A stretch of 35,542 nucleotides of DNA, from assembly GCA_025094145.1 (NCBI GenBank), contig JALLLS010000153.1, positions 1 through 35,542 of the forward strand, in the 5' to 3' direction. This stretch comes from Spinellus fusiger (taxonomy: Eukaryota > Mucoromycota > Mucoromycetes > Mucorales > Phycomycetaceae). Position 1 is the first letter of the stretch, and the number at the start of each line of letters is the position of its first letter. The position numbers and the translations under genes are program-made. Under the pieces are notes generated by a model. The model had not been told where the DNA came from and did not search any database. It was given only the letters and a program-made list of their open reading frames with translations. Positions 26,757 through 35,542 of the stretch are shown one piece after another.

Positions 26757-27598
26757 ATAAGTGACTAGACAAAAAATCAATTATATATATTGAGAAATAA
26801 AAGTATATCTATCAGTCTAAGATGTTCATAATAAAATATTCATGGAATAATACAATATTTGGAATAGTTGTTCTTTAAATGATTGTCTACATTTTTTATT
26901 ATAAAAGTATTGCTTTGTACTTTGTAGTAAAGCCTTTATTCTTCATCACAGCAGAGCACCTCCTTGGCATGCTATCCACTAAATTTCCCAGAAATTTATT
27001 TGGGATCTTTTCCCATCCACTATATAAGCATCATTCAAGCTGTTTTGCATTGGTATGTTTGTGATTAAGTGTCATACTAGGTTGTTTTGATGTTGAGCAT
27101 GAAAAAGACCCGAGTTCATTCATGTGTTTTATAAATGTGCTATGGTAAATATTCATATCTGAATCATTCATATTTCTCAAATGAAATGTAATTGCTTGCA
27201 TAGGGTTTCTGCAAATAGACAAAACAATTGTTAGTTTTGAAGTAAATGACACCTTTTCATGTCTTATTGTATGCATTTTGATTTGAATTGTGCCTTTGAT
27301 TTTATACAATAGGACACTCTTGCCCACTGTGCTCTTTGGGATGTCAAGATTGTCAGTAATTTCTTGATAAGTAGCATACATTTCCCATTGTCCTATGATT
27401 TGACCTCTAATAAACATGCCATGCTCTCTTCTTTTGATAGGACTATCTTTATGTTCTTGTCTAAGAGTTGGCTGATTTTTATTACTTAAAGTCATCTTTT
27501 GATTAAGTTATAAAAGAAAAGAAAAAGACCTCTATTTTATTTTTATTCTTCAAAAATAAAAGTTTATCTTTTGTCTAGTCACTTATTACTTGGGACTA
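26757..27598 (-). mobile_element. Internally deleted Tc1-like element, copy 2
   Basis: Inverted near-identical copy of 15563-16426, including the same internal deletion. The right end is complete (GGGACTA at 27592-27598, followed by TA). The left end lacks about 13 bp of the inverted repeat and starts ATAAGTGACTAGACAAA. Confidence 0.85.
27031..27495 (-). CDS. Truncated Tc1-like transposase, DNA-binding part, copy 2
   Basis: 154 residues, same start and same TGA as copy 1. It differs at only four residues (Asn to Ile in YKNKG, Asn to Thr in SFNSK, Phe to Cys in SIFRN, Thr to Ala in MQTIT). All four nucleotide differences in the ORF appear to change an amino acid, so there is no sign of purifying selection between these two copies. 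The identity mainly shows recent amplification of the deleted form. Both helix-turn-helix units are retained and the DDE core is absent. The mobile element must depend on a transposase encoded elsewhere. Confidence 0.7.
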   Translation of the reverse strand: MTLSNKNQPTLRQEHKDSPIKRREHGMFIRGQIIGQWEMYATYQEITDNLDIPKSTVGKSVLLYKIKGTIQIKMHTIRHEKVSFTSKLTIVLSICRNPMQAITFHLRNMNDSDMNIYHSTFIKHMNELGSFSCSTSKQPSMTLNHKHTNAKQLE

Positions 27599-27602
27599 TA
27601 TA

Positions 27603-28956
27603 CAGCCACACCCAATTGAATTTAATATTTGCCTAAATTCTAATAAAATAAAACCCTTTTTTTTTGCATAAAACTCCCTTTCTTTCTAAATCTTATTAAA
27701 CCAACACAATATATCAGATACATTTTCAGAAACTCACACTCGTGGAGAATAGGATAAGGCAAAAGATAGAAGATGATGGGGCATTTATTACATGTTTAAC
27801 GCTGGATTAAAATTGACTATCATCGCAAATGTAGTTGAGATGAAAAAGCCCACAGTTCAAAATAGTATCGGAAACATCAAAGAACGTAGGTCACCATTGC
27901 GTTTAAAGAGTCATGGAAAACAAAACAAAAAGTCAGTAAGAGGGACTTCAGACAGGTAGAAAAGGTCATTAGAAAGGGTCCATTTGCCCCATAGAATCAG
28001 CTGAAATTGGAGATGTTAAAGATTCAGGTTGATGTATGTAAAAACACCATTATCAGTTACTGCAATCAGTTAGGGTTTAGATCTTTTTCTGTAGACCACA
28101 ATCCAGCCTTAATTAAATAACACAAAGAGAAACGGCTTTGTTAGGCTAAGGAACATGTCAATTGGATGAACAACCAGTGGAAAGGCGTTATCTGGTCTGA
28201 TGTGTCCAATTACACCGTGAAAGGGAATGGTGGAGGTGCCCGTGTCATCAGAAAAGTTGGAGAAAGGTATGATCCTAATCCTATTATTCCAACAACAAAG
28301 TTTGGTGGTGGTGGGGTTATGCTTTGGAGCTGTTTTTGGGCGGGCGGATTTGGCCCATGAGTCTTTGTTGATGGCACTGTAAACCAAGACGAATATATCA
28401 ATATTTTGGCTGGTGAGTTTCATCCTTGGTTCATGGAATTGCATCAGAAAGAGGATAGGTAGTTCCTGTTACAAGAAGAGGGTGCTAGTTGTCATACTGG
28501 GGTCTATGCCAGATGGTGGAAAGAGACACATCAAATTAGAGGCTTTGAGTAATGGCCCACACAATATCCTGACTTAAACCCAATTGAACATGTCTGATAT
28601 GCGTTGGAAAGACAAATTGAAGAAAGAAAGGCATTCACCACCAATATTGAATGTTTGAAGGCTCTACTTGCAGAAGAGTGGGAGAGGGTCAGTGTTGAAC
28701 TTGCACAATGATGAGTTCTGAGTATGACTGACAGATGCCAGGCTGTAATTGATACCAAAGGAGGCCATACAAGCTATTAACTATATTATTATTATTATTA
28801 TTTTATTTTCTATAATTAAAAATATTAAGCTTTGGTGTAATTAAGTTTGAAGCTTCTAGATCAAGTGTAAAGTGTTTTATCTAATGTTGAACATATCATA
28901 AATATTTCGTCCTGAAATTAATTTTCAAAAGTATTAAATTCAATTGAGTGTAGCTG
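27603..28956 (+). mobile_element. Tc1-b element, full-length but decayed
   Basis: 1354 bp between TA dinucleotides (27601-27602 and 28957-28958). Inverted ends are CAGCCACACCCAATTGAATT on the left and CAGCTACACTCAATTGAATT reversed on the right, both followed by TAATA. It contains a Tc1 transposase pseudogene in plus orientation. The length is normal for Tc1-like elements. Confidence 0.85.
27770..28781 (+). pseudogene. Tc1 transposase pseudogene (Tc1-b)
   Basis: Readable order: helix-turn-helix LTIIANVVEMKKPTVQNSIG; KEHVNWMNNQWKGVIWSDVSNY (catalytic Asp 1 in WSDVS); GGGARVIRKVGERYDPN; KFGGGGVMLWSCFWAGGFGP; VNQDEYINILAGEFHPWF; FLLQEEGASCHTG (position of Asp 2, here Glu); WPTQYPDLNPIEHV (Asp-Leu-Asn-Pro-Ile-Glu box with the catalytic Glu); tail LSMTDRCQAVIDTKGGHTSY. 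At least eight in-frame stops and frameshifts interrupt it, several consistent with TGG to TGA or TAG. The layout is that of fungal DD34E Tc1 transposases and differs from the Tc1-a/Mar-2 family. Confidence 0.85.
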
Positions 28957-28958
28957 TA

Positions 28959-29004
28959 CACTGTGCAGGATAAAATCATTCACTGCTATCTATCCTGCAC
29001 AGTG
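28959..29004. repeat. 46-bp miniature inverted repeat abutting Tc1-b
   Basis: CACTGTGCAGGATA (28959-28972), 18-bp spacer, TATCCTGCACAGTG (28991-29004), perfectly complementary. It begins directly after the TA duplication of Tc1-b. Its CACTGTGCAGG-type ends resemble Tc1-like termini. Confidence 0.75.
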
Positions 29005-29021
29005 GAACTGAGTGTGTGTAG

Positions 29022-29110
29022 TGTTGGAAACTCAAAAAACAAGAGGTGTGTTTGGTTAATTTAAAGGATATATATTTTAAAGATCTATTCTATTAGTTTT
29101 GGTCTTTTTT
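29022..29110 (-). mobile_element. LTR-B-related fragment
   Basis: TGTTGGAAACTCAAAAAACA-AGAGGTGTGTTTGGTTAA resembles the end of LTR-B (TGTTCAGAAACAACCAGGAACAAG reversed at 6244). Beyond about 29100 no similarity can be followed. The rest of 29110-29480 is AT-rich with nothing recognised. Confidence 0.35.
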
Positions 29111-29479
29111 ATACATAATTTTTAAGCTTTAAGGATTTATTTTATACAATAATAACTTCTCATTAAATTCACTGATGGATTTCCCTCCCTTGTCCTATAT
29201 TTGTTTCAGGGGAGTAATTTTTTTCATATTTAAATCATTGCTATTCAATCTCTAAGAGATAAAAATTATGTGATAAATAAAAGAGTGTATGGTTAATGAC
29301 AGGTAATGAGTGATTAATGACTATGGGAAGGAAAAACAATTTTTAATAGTGGTGGTAAGTAATAAATGTGAGAAGTGACAGATGTAGTCATCACAATGTT
29401 TATTTATATAAAAAAATACTACACATTTTCTTTCTAAACAATTGTCAAATCTGGACTGGGACTATCTACAGAATCTTTG

Positions 29480-30514
29480 CAACATACTGAACAGCACTTT
29501 ATTAAAAAGAATATGAGATCGTTGAGGATAATGCTTCCTCATCCAAAAGAGAAGCTCTTTTGAGTCTACTCTCTATAACCAACTAGAATTGCTCCATAGG
29601 ATTAAGCTAAGGTGAATAAGGTGGAAGATAGATACAGCCATATCCTCTACCCTTAATGCAAAGCTGAATGTCCCTGTTTTTATGGGTAGGGGCATTGTCC
29701 ATGATCAAGTACAGTCCCACCCTTACCTTCTTGACTCTGAATGGGACCAATTACTGCTATTCTTTTCTTCAAAGCTGCTTTGTCAATGAGAACATAGTTG
29801 CTCAAAAAATCCATGTCGGTTTCCTGCCAACAAGCAACCCAATTGTACCTCTCTTCAATCTTTTCAGGACTATTTTGCTCTACTAAATGGAAATGGGCTC
29901 TCTTGAGTGTAAAATGACATTTCTTAGTAAGGAAGTCATAAAGAGTAGATTATTTGATTTTAAGACTCATAAACTGGGCATTCAACCGTTCCATCATTTC
30001 CTCCAAGACATTATCTGGCTTTTCATCTACCATGTCAACTACAAAATCCTTGTGTTCTTTGCAAAGTTTAAGTGGTCTTCCAGCCAAATTACTATTTGAG
30101 CCGCTACCATCTTTCATGTGAGGTAAGTCCTCATCCCTATTTTAACTCTCTGTTCTTTTTTTGAACCAGTTTTGACCAGTGCTAGGAGGTATATTGACCT
30201 TTCTGTAAGCAGTACGGACACTAAGTTGCTTCTCATACATCCAATAAAAAAAACTATCCTTATCCTCTGTTTTATATGAATAATAGCTTGCTTTTGCAAC
30301 CTATTTATTTTTGATTATGCCATCATCTAAGTTGTCAAGTTTATTGTCCTTGACCTGCTTTTCTGAAGGCCTCAGTTCCATGTAGTGTCTAAGGTTTGTG
30401 AGGTTGTGGAGTGGGTATTGCTCATTGTCCACTTTCATATCCAGAACAGCAACTGAACCCCTCCTCTTCTTTGTAAAGACTCTCACTTTCATCTTTGTAA
30501 ATAAATGGATCCAT
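29480..30514 (-). pseudogene. Tc1/IS630-type transposase pseudogene (Tc1-c)
   Basis: Minus strand from ATG 30514 (MDPFIYKDESESLYKEEEGF). Later: YKTEDKDSFFYWMYEKQLSV and NIPPSTGQNWFKKRTES (helix-turn-helix part), AGRPLKLCKEHKDFVVDMVD, ETDMDFLSNYV-LIDKAAL (first catalytic Asp region, distal part deleted), LYLIMDNAPTHKNRDIQL (second Asp intact), YLPPYSP, stop, LNPMEQF, stop, LVIESRLKR. The catalytic Glu of PYSPELNP is a TAG stop (GAG to TAG), and the Trp of QFW is TAG. Frameshifts separate most blocks. Same superfamily as Tc1-a, but a separate branch. TIRs were not found. Confidence 0.75.
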
Positions 30515-30659
30515 GTTCAATGTTGAATGTTTTTTTTTTAAAAAAAAAATCAGTATAAAAGTGCACCAAATTTCACAACTATTTGTGCACCAATAATTTC
30601 CAGAAAGAGTGTACACAGGAAAGAAAGAAAGGAGGAAAGAAAGAAAGAGCAAAAAACAC

Positions 30660-31010
30660 TTCAAGCCACCATGGACTGCAGAGCCACCACTGAAGAAGAA
30701 GTCTTACTCACCACAACACCAGGAAGAAAGGGAGCAGAGTCAAAGATAAAAGCTTAGTGGGCACGCCAAATTGCTTTTACTGTGGCAGCCACTACCAGAA
30801 TACTAAGGTCAGTGTCTGGCAGAGAAGGGAGGTTTGAGACAATGTTATAGGTTTCCCCGTAGCAATTATGAAAAGTCAAATCAGTAAGTAATTTAGCTGG
30901 AGCAATATTTATTCTTAACTTATCCTCCATAAAAAAAGGGGGTTGGCTTAAAGCAATCTGGAAACCCACGTCCAAGTTTCAAGCTTCAAGAGCTCTCACA
31001 AGGGGCAGTA
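30660..31010 (-). pseudogene. LINE reverse-transcriptase ORF, C-terminal fragment
   Basis: Minus strand: WVSRLLSLKPTPF-type start in one frame, then ALSQPPFFMEDKLRINIAPA, DLTFHNCYGETYNIVSNLPS, LSILVVAATVKAIWRAH, a TAA where Trp is expected, AFIFDSAPFLPGVVVSKTSS. The IWRAHW.FIFD ending matches my memory of the C terminus of mucoralean LINE ORF2 proteins. A pyrimidine-rich 3' region (30560-30660 on the printed strand, CTTTC repeats) follows. Only the 3' end is present, as in 5'-truncated LINE copies. Confidence 0.45.
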
Positions 31011-31461
31011 TCAAGAGCGGTCAGTTAGATTCCTTAACCTATAGGCTGCAAGCATCTTTTATGTTGCTTTAAACCAACAATTGTAGAAAAATTGCTGAAG
31101 GAGGTTTTGAGTGTTTGGGTTTTTTGATGACCTAATATGAACACTCCTATATTTACACTATTTTCCCTACCATTAACATCACTCCTTTATTATTTGTATA
31201 ACATATGTCACTTAGTAATTGGATAGTACCATAGAAACATTCATATAAATACTTATCCAATTGTCATAATAAAATCCGCATTCTGATATCTGTTATCAGC
31301 TTATACTATCTACTATATCTCGTCTTATTTGCACAACACCTAGTACTCTTTTCCTACCTGTTTCCAGTGGTCCCTTACAGGTTTGAAGTAACTCACAAAT
31401 GACGTGGAGATTTGAAGAGAAAAGATGATGTCATGATCTGAACTGTGGTGGGATGTGATAT
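31011..31461 (+). other. Gap with a candidate LTR-like promoter
   Basis: ATTCATATAAATACTTATCC (about 31240) followed by CATAATAAAATCC (31268) gives TATA then poly(A) signal in LTR order, inside an AATTGGATA...TATCCAATT inverted repeat. No LTR ends could be set. Otherwise no gene. Confidence 0.3.
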
Positions 31462-32751
31462 GTGTGTGTAATGCCCATAAGAAAATCTGTTAGGAGGCAT
31501 TGCAGTAAAAAGAAAATACTTTTGTTTCCATCGATATTAATAATACATAATGTTAGGCAATTTGGAAAAAAAAAGAAAAGAAAAAGAAATAGAAGATTGA
31601 GTAATGATGCACAATGGTGTATAGGCAATCAAACTACACTGTCTATAAAGTCATTTGCAGAGCACTTTGGACTGTTAGAACGCCAATACACCAATGCCAG
31701 ATACAGAACCCTTGTTACAAAATATATCTCTGACTCTGATCAACTTTTAGATGAGTACAATAACTGGAATAATTCAGAAGAATGCATATTATTTTGGACA
31801 GCCAAGCAAAGAAAGAAAAATAGACTGAATGCTGAGGCTGGTGTTGTTGATTACCTTGGTGATATAATTGGCTACGAAACAAGTCATTTGACTCAAGCAA
31901 ATATACCTTTGATTCACATCCATGACAACGACATTATTCAAGCTGAAGGAAAAGATGAAGAAGCCTCTGGTCTAAATGTCACTGAAAATGAAAATCATAT
32001 TACTTTTTTCAATGAGGATGAAGATCTGTGATATTTTGAAAAAAGCCAGGATAATAACATATACAATCTATTCAGTGATTATAAAGAGAAAGCAATGCAT
32101 ATGTCAGCCAACAAACTTCTGAAGATAGAAACTTACCTTCACGAGCTGTTATCACACACAGATATCCTTCTTCTGACTCCAGATCAACACAGTAAAACTC
32201 TTTTGGAGGTTTTCTCTGAAGTGACATTGAATTCTCTGCATTCAAGCTTGATAAATAAGTTTGATAGTCATTTTAAGGAAACTGATATCGACCAAGAAGC
32301 TCACATAGTGAGTCAAATCTCAAGAATCATTGCTGCTGTTGAAAAAAAGGAAATAGACCAAAGCGAGGCAGAGCTGAAATTATTGACATTGGCAAGAGGC
32401 AAAGAATATTGCTTAACCAGAACTATCAAAGCCATCAATAACCTGTAAGTAAAGCTAATTCATATCAAACATTCATCATTTCTAACATGTTTACTTACAA
32501 TATATAGCTTGAAGAAAGTGCCAACAAACGCAATCAAGGATATAGCTTGTATATCGGAAAGTGAGCTGTTCACTACATATGTTGATCCTATACTCTCATC
32601 TCTTGTATCTGATCCAGAAAGAAATACGTTATTGAGATGGTCAAACAAAACCTCTAAAGAAAATGATTTTCGCCTGGATGCTACCATCACCAAGTTGAAA
32701 CAGATGAAGTATCATCACAATCTTGGACACGGAGAGATAAATAAAGCATAA
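31462..32751 (+). pseudogene. Gene C: nuclease-family member, truncated at the ExK box
   Basis: Plus strand. Exon 1 runs about 31462-32444 (true start uncertain; the first 35 codons look non-coding). A 63-bp intron (32445-32507) contains CTAAC, and exon 2 is 32508-32751. The N part has a basic run (KKKKRKRNRRLSNDAQWC), possibly a nuclear localisation signal, then SIKSFAEHFGLLERQYTNAR (helix-turn-helix-like) and DQLLDEYNNWNNSEECILFW. The middle is acidic and helical. Exon 2 has ISESELFTTYVDPILSSLVS, TLLRWSNKT, RLDATITKLKQMKYHHNLGH and GEIN, then a stop. RLD...GHGE-x-K is the same PD...ExK-like box as in B and D; here the Lys is Asn and translation ends four codons later. One TGA (32029-32031) lies in frame in exon 1. 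El-3 begins 65 bp downstream, where the rest of the domain should be. Confidence 0.6.
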
Positions 32752-32816
32752 AAACCCTTGCTATTGTTACCTTCATACTCTTTCTCTCATCAGTATCAAC
32801 ATTTATTATTTTATTA

Positions 32817-34217
32817 CACACCCAAAGATTTTTGGAATATAAAAGGAAATATACTGAGAATTAAATCACATTATTATTATGATTGGCTAATGTGTTTGAA
32901 AAGCCCTTTTTTTTGCTGTCTAAATGGGTTATTTCAAACTCTACTTGCCTGTTTAAGCAGTGACGATTGACTTTGCAATCAAAACGTATAGAATTGGCTG
33001 TAAAGACAAGAAATAGAACAAGAATCACCCTAAAATGACAACACAATCACTGCATTTAATGTTTAACATAATGTATTATCCTTAGGCCCACGGTATTTGC
33101 AGCATAGCACTGCTTAAGAAAGATGTATTACAGAACACACTGAATTAACTCTAGTGGTCATTGTCCATAAAATAGAAACAAATTCACTTACATTGAGAAC
33201 TGTATATTCATTCATTGACTCAATATTCATAATCACTTCAGTAACCATGTTATTGTAACTGGTATTAACAATAGTACTTAGTGAGAACAGGATATTGTTT
33301 CTAATACTGGACTTTAGGCCCAAGGCAAATAGAGTGTGAATTGTTTGACTTGTGAGTTTGACTTGTAAATTTTGACTTGTGAATTTTATGAGTAGAGGCT
33401 AGTGTATACATTACCAGAATAGAGAAAGAAAAATGATTTGTTTTGATAATCCCATCCTTTTGTTATTTCTCACACTGCACATACAACTTAGCACCCAAGT
33501 ACTCGTCAAGATGAGCATAACTGAGCAAGGTAACGTGCCATTATTAACAAAGAGAAACAATAAAAGGAAGTGATGAACACCACCAAAGGCTATTCTTGAG
33601 ATAAAAAAGTAAGCAGTGTCTTCATCTGGGCTTGAGCTCATTGTAATCCATAAGACATAGTACTGACTCTTCTTCTAATAGATAACATATGGCTTATTAT
33701 TCTCAAGACAAACAATAAGTACAAGGTAAGTTTACTATCTCTCTTGATTGAATTATTACTAATACACTCTTTTCTGTTATTAGATAATTTAAGACTCTTC
33801 TCAAGTCAGCCTTAGGTGGTCTTCTTCCTTCTATATTATCAATACTGTTTAGGGTGTATTCCCAAGCATAGTAATATATATCCCAAGAATAAAGCATAAG
33901 GCTTTTAGAGTGTATTTACTATTGCTATGAAGGAATATGCCTAGAACAGCAGTAGCTATATTAATAGTATAGTATTAGCTACAGTATTATTAGCTATATT
34001 ATTATAATAAACAATTTTATCTATTAACAATTTTGTTCATAAACAATATATTTTACTGATAATACAATTTGATATTGAGGTATCCACAAAAGGAAATATT
34101 ATTTTTGATATCCACAAACCTTTCGTTTTAAACACAGTTCCATAAAAGGGCAATAAAATTTCAGTTTTAAAAGGCAAAGATATCATTACTTAAAGGCCAG
34201 AAAAATCTCATTGTGTG
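32817..34217. mobile_element. El-3 DNA transposon
   Basis: 1401 bp between TA dinucleotides (32815-32816 and 34218-34219). Left end is CACACCCAAAGATTTTTGGA-ATATAAAAGG (L end), and right end reversed is CACACAATGAGATTTTTCTG (R end). It is the longest of the El copies, with the 14-bp GACTTGTGAGTTT repeats and the block around 33114-33340 shared with El-1/El-2 but clearly more diverged. No transposase gene. Confidence 0.85.
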
Positions 34218-34919
34218 TAATTGGCCACTTTTTTGAATTTCAATTCAACACTTTTTAGAGATTCATTTGGTCTACAGTATTTTGTGTTTTAAAAATATAA
34301 TGCTTGGTGGAACTAAATCTGTTTTGTAGACCACTCCAATACAAACGTTTCAGAAACGAGTATAATTGTTAGGCCATTAGCAAACGGGTGTAATTATTGG
34401 GAACCTAATCCAAAGATAACAAGTCATCATTGCACTGGGGGGACGGCAGTTTTTTTTTTTGGTGAGATGATCTTTGAATTAAGCTGGAAATAGAGAATTT
34501 ATAAAGACAATTTACAAAATCGTCATACTTTTCCCCAGAAGGGTTAAGAAAAACTAATGCAACACTAAGACAAGATTGAACCAATGTGAGACTATTTCAA
34601 AGTCATTGAGATATATGGGCCAAGATGATTTTTTTTTCTTTACTTCATTTTAACTTTATTAGACAATTTCATTTATTCCACACTGATCAGACCACAATGT
34701 TTAAGTGTCAAGACTCAATAGGACATAAATAGAATAGAAAAAGATTGCTGACAGTCAACAAAAAGCATTGGTGATATGATAAACTTTTTTATTTTACAAA
34801 TTAAATTTGTGCAAAAAAAAAAGCATTTCTTGAGGAGTACATAATATTCTGGCTGCTTATACAAATGTATGTGTTTGTGTACATAGGGTAAAAAGTGATG
34901 AAAGAAAGAAGAAAGGTAA
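34218..34919. other. Intergenic stretch, nothing recognised
   Basis: AT-rich with a poly(T) run near 34450 and a GGGGGG run near 34437. No gene, LTR or TIR pattern that I can support. Confidence 0.5.
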
Positions 34920-35497
34920 TTAAAATTCAATAGAAGTCTTTATTTTCTTGGGTTTGCGGATATTAATTATTGTGTTCATTTCATAAATATTTGGTGATGG
35001 TATTTTGTGCTTGAAAAGAACTGTCTTGTCCTTCTTTGTAGTATATAAGAGCTCATAAAGGCTGATCAAGCATTTGATATCATCCAATTTCATTATGAAA
35101 CCAGGTAACTCAAGGATTGATTTAGGAACTTCAATACTATCAAGTTCAAAGGCAGAATAAAAACCACCATCATGTTGTTGGTACAGATATACAATCACAC
35201 AGTGTCCTATATCATGAAAAACTATATGTAAATACATTTTGCAATAGCAAGTAACAAATACTAAATTTACCAACTGCTTGCAACAAGACAACATTTTCCA
35301 CATCTTCATTGTCAATAGTATCCTTGCCAAATACACATAACCTGAGCAAATCTCGATGTGTACTAACAGTATTATTTTTCATATAATCTGCTTTCACTTC
35401 ACAGAAGCCAGTAGAACAAGAGATTTGTCTTTGACTGACAATGCAACTGCCACCATCAGGATATCTATTGCCCAAAGACTCCGTTGCTTTATTTAGC
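34920..35497 (-). CDS. Gene D: PD-(D/E)XK-like family protein, C-terminal exons
   Basis: Minus strand, last two exons: 35497-35271 and 35206-34920, joined over a 64-bp GT-AG intron (35207-35270). An acceptor at 35498 preceded by GCTAAC shows that further exons lie beyond the window. Exon n-1 reads LNKATESLGNRYPDGGSCIV, then STGFCEVKADYM: R-x-P-D ... G-F-C-E-V-K, a complete PD...E-x-K signature about 20 residues apart, the metal-binding core of restriction-endonuclease-fold nucleases. It continues VSTHRDLLRLCVFGKDTIDN and LLQAVG. The last exon reads HCVIVYLYQQHDGGFYSAFE, LDSIEVPKSILELPGFIMKL and ends in a basic RKPKKIKTSIEF. No stop, frameshift or lost catalytic residue is visible, unlike the other copies. 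Its last intron sits at the same codon as in gene B (G|GH). Function unknown. Confidence 0.6.
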
Positions 35498-35542
35498 CTA
35501 GTTACAGAAAAGCTGTTAGCATATATATTATTCTTAGGTTAT

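Noticed and set aside
31462..31570. Start of gene C at the first ATG (31462)
   Set aside because: The first 35 codons are low-complexity and poorly coding-like; an upstream or later exon start is likelier, so the start is left open.

Overview
The window looks like transposon-choked chromosomal DNA from an early-diverging fungus, most probably a mucoralean (Mucor/Parasitella-like) species. The base composition is strongly AT-rich and the tRNA genes are nuclear type. Introns are short (41-84 bp) GT-AG with CTAAC/CTAAT-like branch points. Several repeated protein families, recognised from memory only, are ones I associate with Mucorales genomes. Apart from three tRNA genes, nearly everything is a mobile element or a decayed member of a multicopy gene family. 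I see no intact host housekeeping gene.

Layout. 1-6.2 kb: a tRNA-gene neighbourhood with tRNA-Thr(AGU), tRNA-Asn(GUU) and tRNA-Arg(ACG), each abutted by transposons. Three retroelements (a LINE 5' end and two tRNA-derived SINEs) are stacked at the start of tRNA-Thr, each separated by a copy of the first 15 nt of the tRNA. A large fold-back element (2698-5512) begins 17 bp upstream of tRNA-Asn, and a putative solo LTR ends 11 bp upstream of tRNA-Arg. 6.2-9.8 kb: the 3' end of a Ty3/gypsy element, an LTR whose U3 carries a 25-bp-phased palindrome array, and further solo LTRs. 9.9-15.4 kb: a decayed zinc-finger/nuclease-like gene (A), a deeply nested stack of DNA transposons and LTRs, and a second nuclease-like pseudogene. 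15.5-18 kb: an internally deleted Tc1-like element with an intact DNA-binding ORF, and a decayed Tc1-like transposase. 18.1-24.8 kb: zinc-finger/nuclease-like pseudogene B and related gene E; E is flanked by inverted copies of one DNA transposon ('El'). 26-31 kb: more Tc1/mariner elements, a second copy of the deleted Tc1 element, and a LINE 3' fragment. 31.4-35.5 kb: gene C, El-3, and the 3' half of gene D.

The most interesting theme is the family A/B/C/D/E. It is a dispersed, intron-containing set of paralogues. Two members show N-terminal C2H2 fingers and three show a C-terminal segment with a PD...E-x-K-like signature of the restriction-nuclease fold. Most copies are broken, and they sit repeatedly next to one DNA transposon family. 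The second theme is retroelement use of tRNA genes, including insertion inside a tRNA gene that leaves the gene intact. All family names for repeats (LTR-A to LTR-H, El, gene A to E) are local labels.
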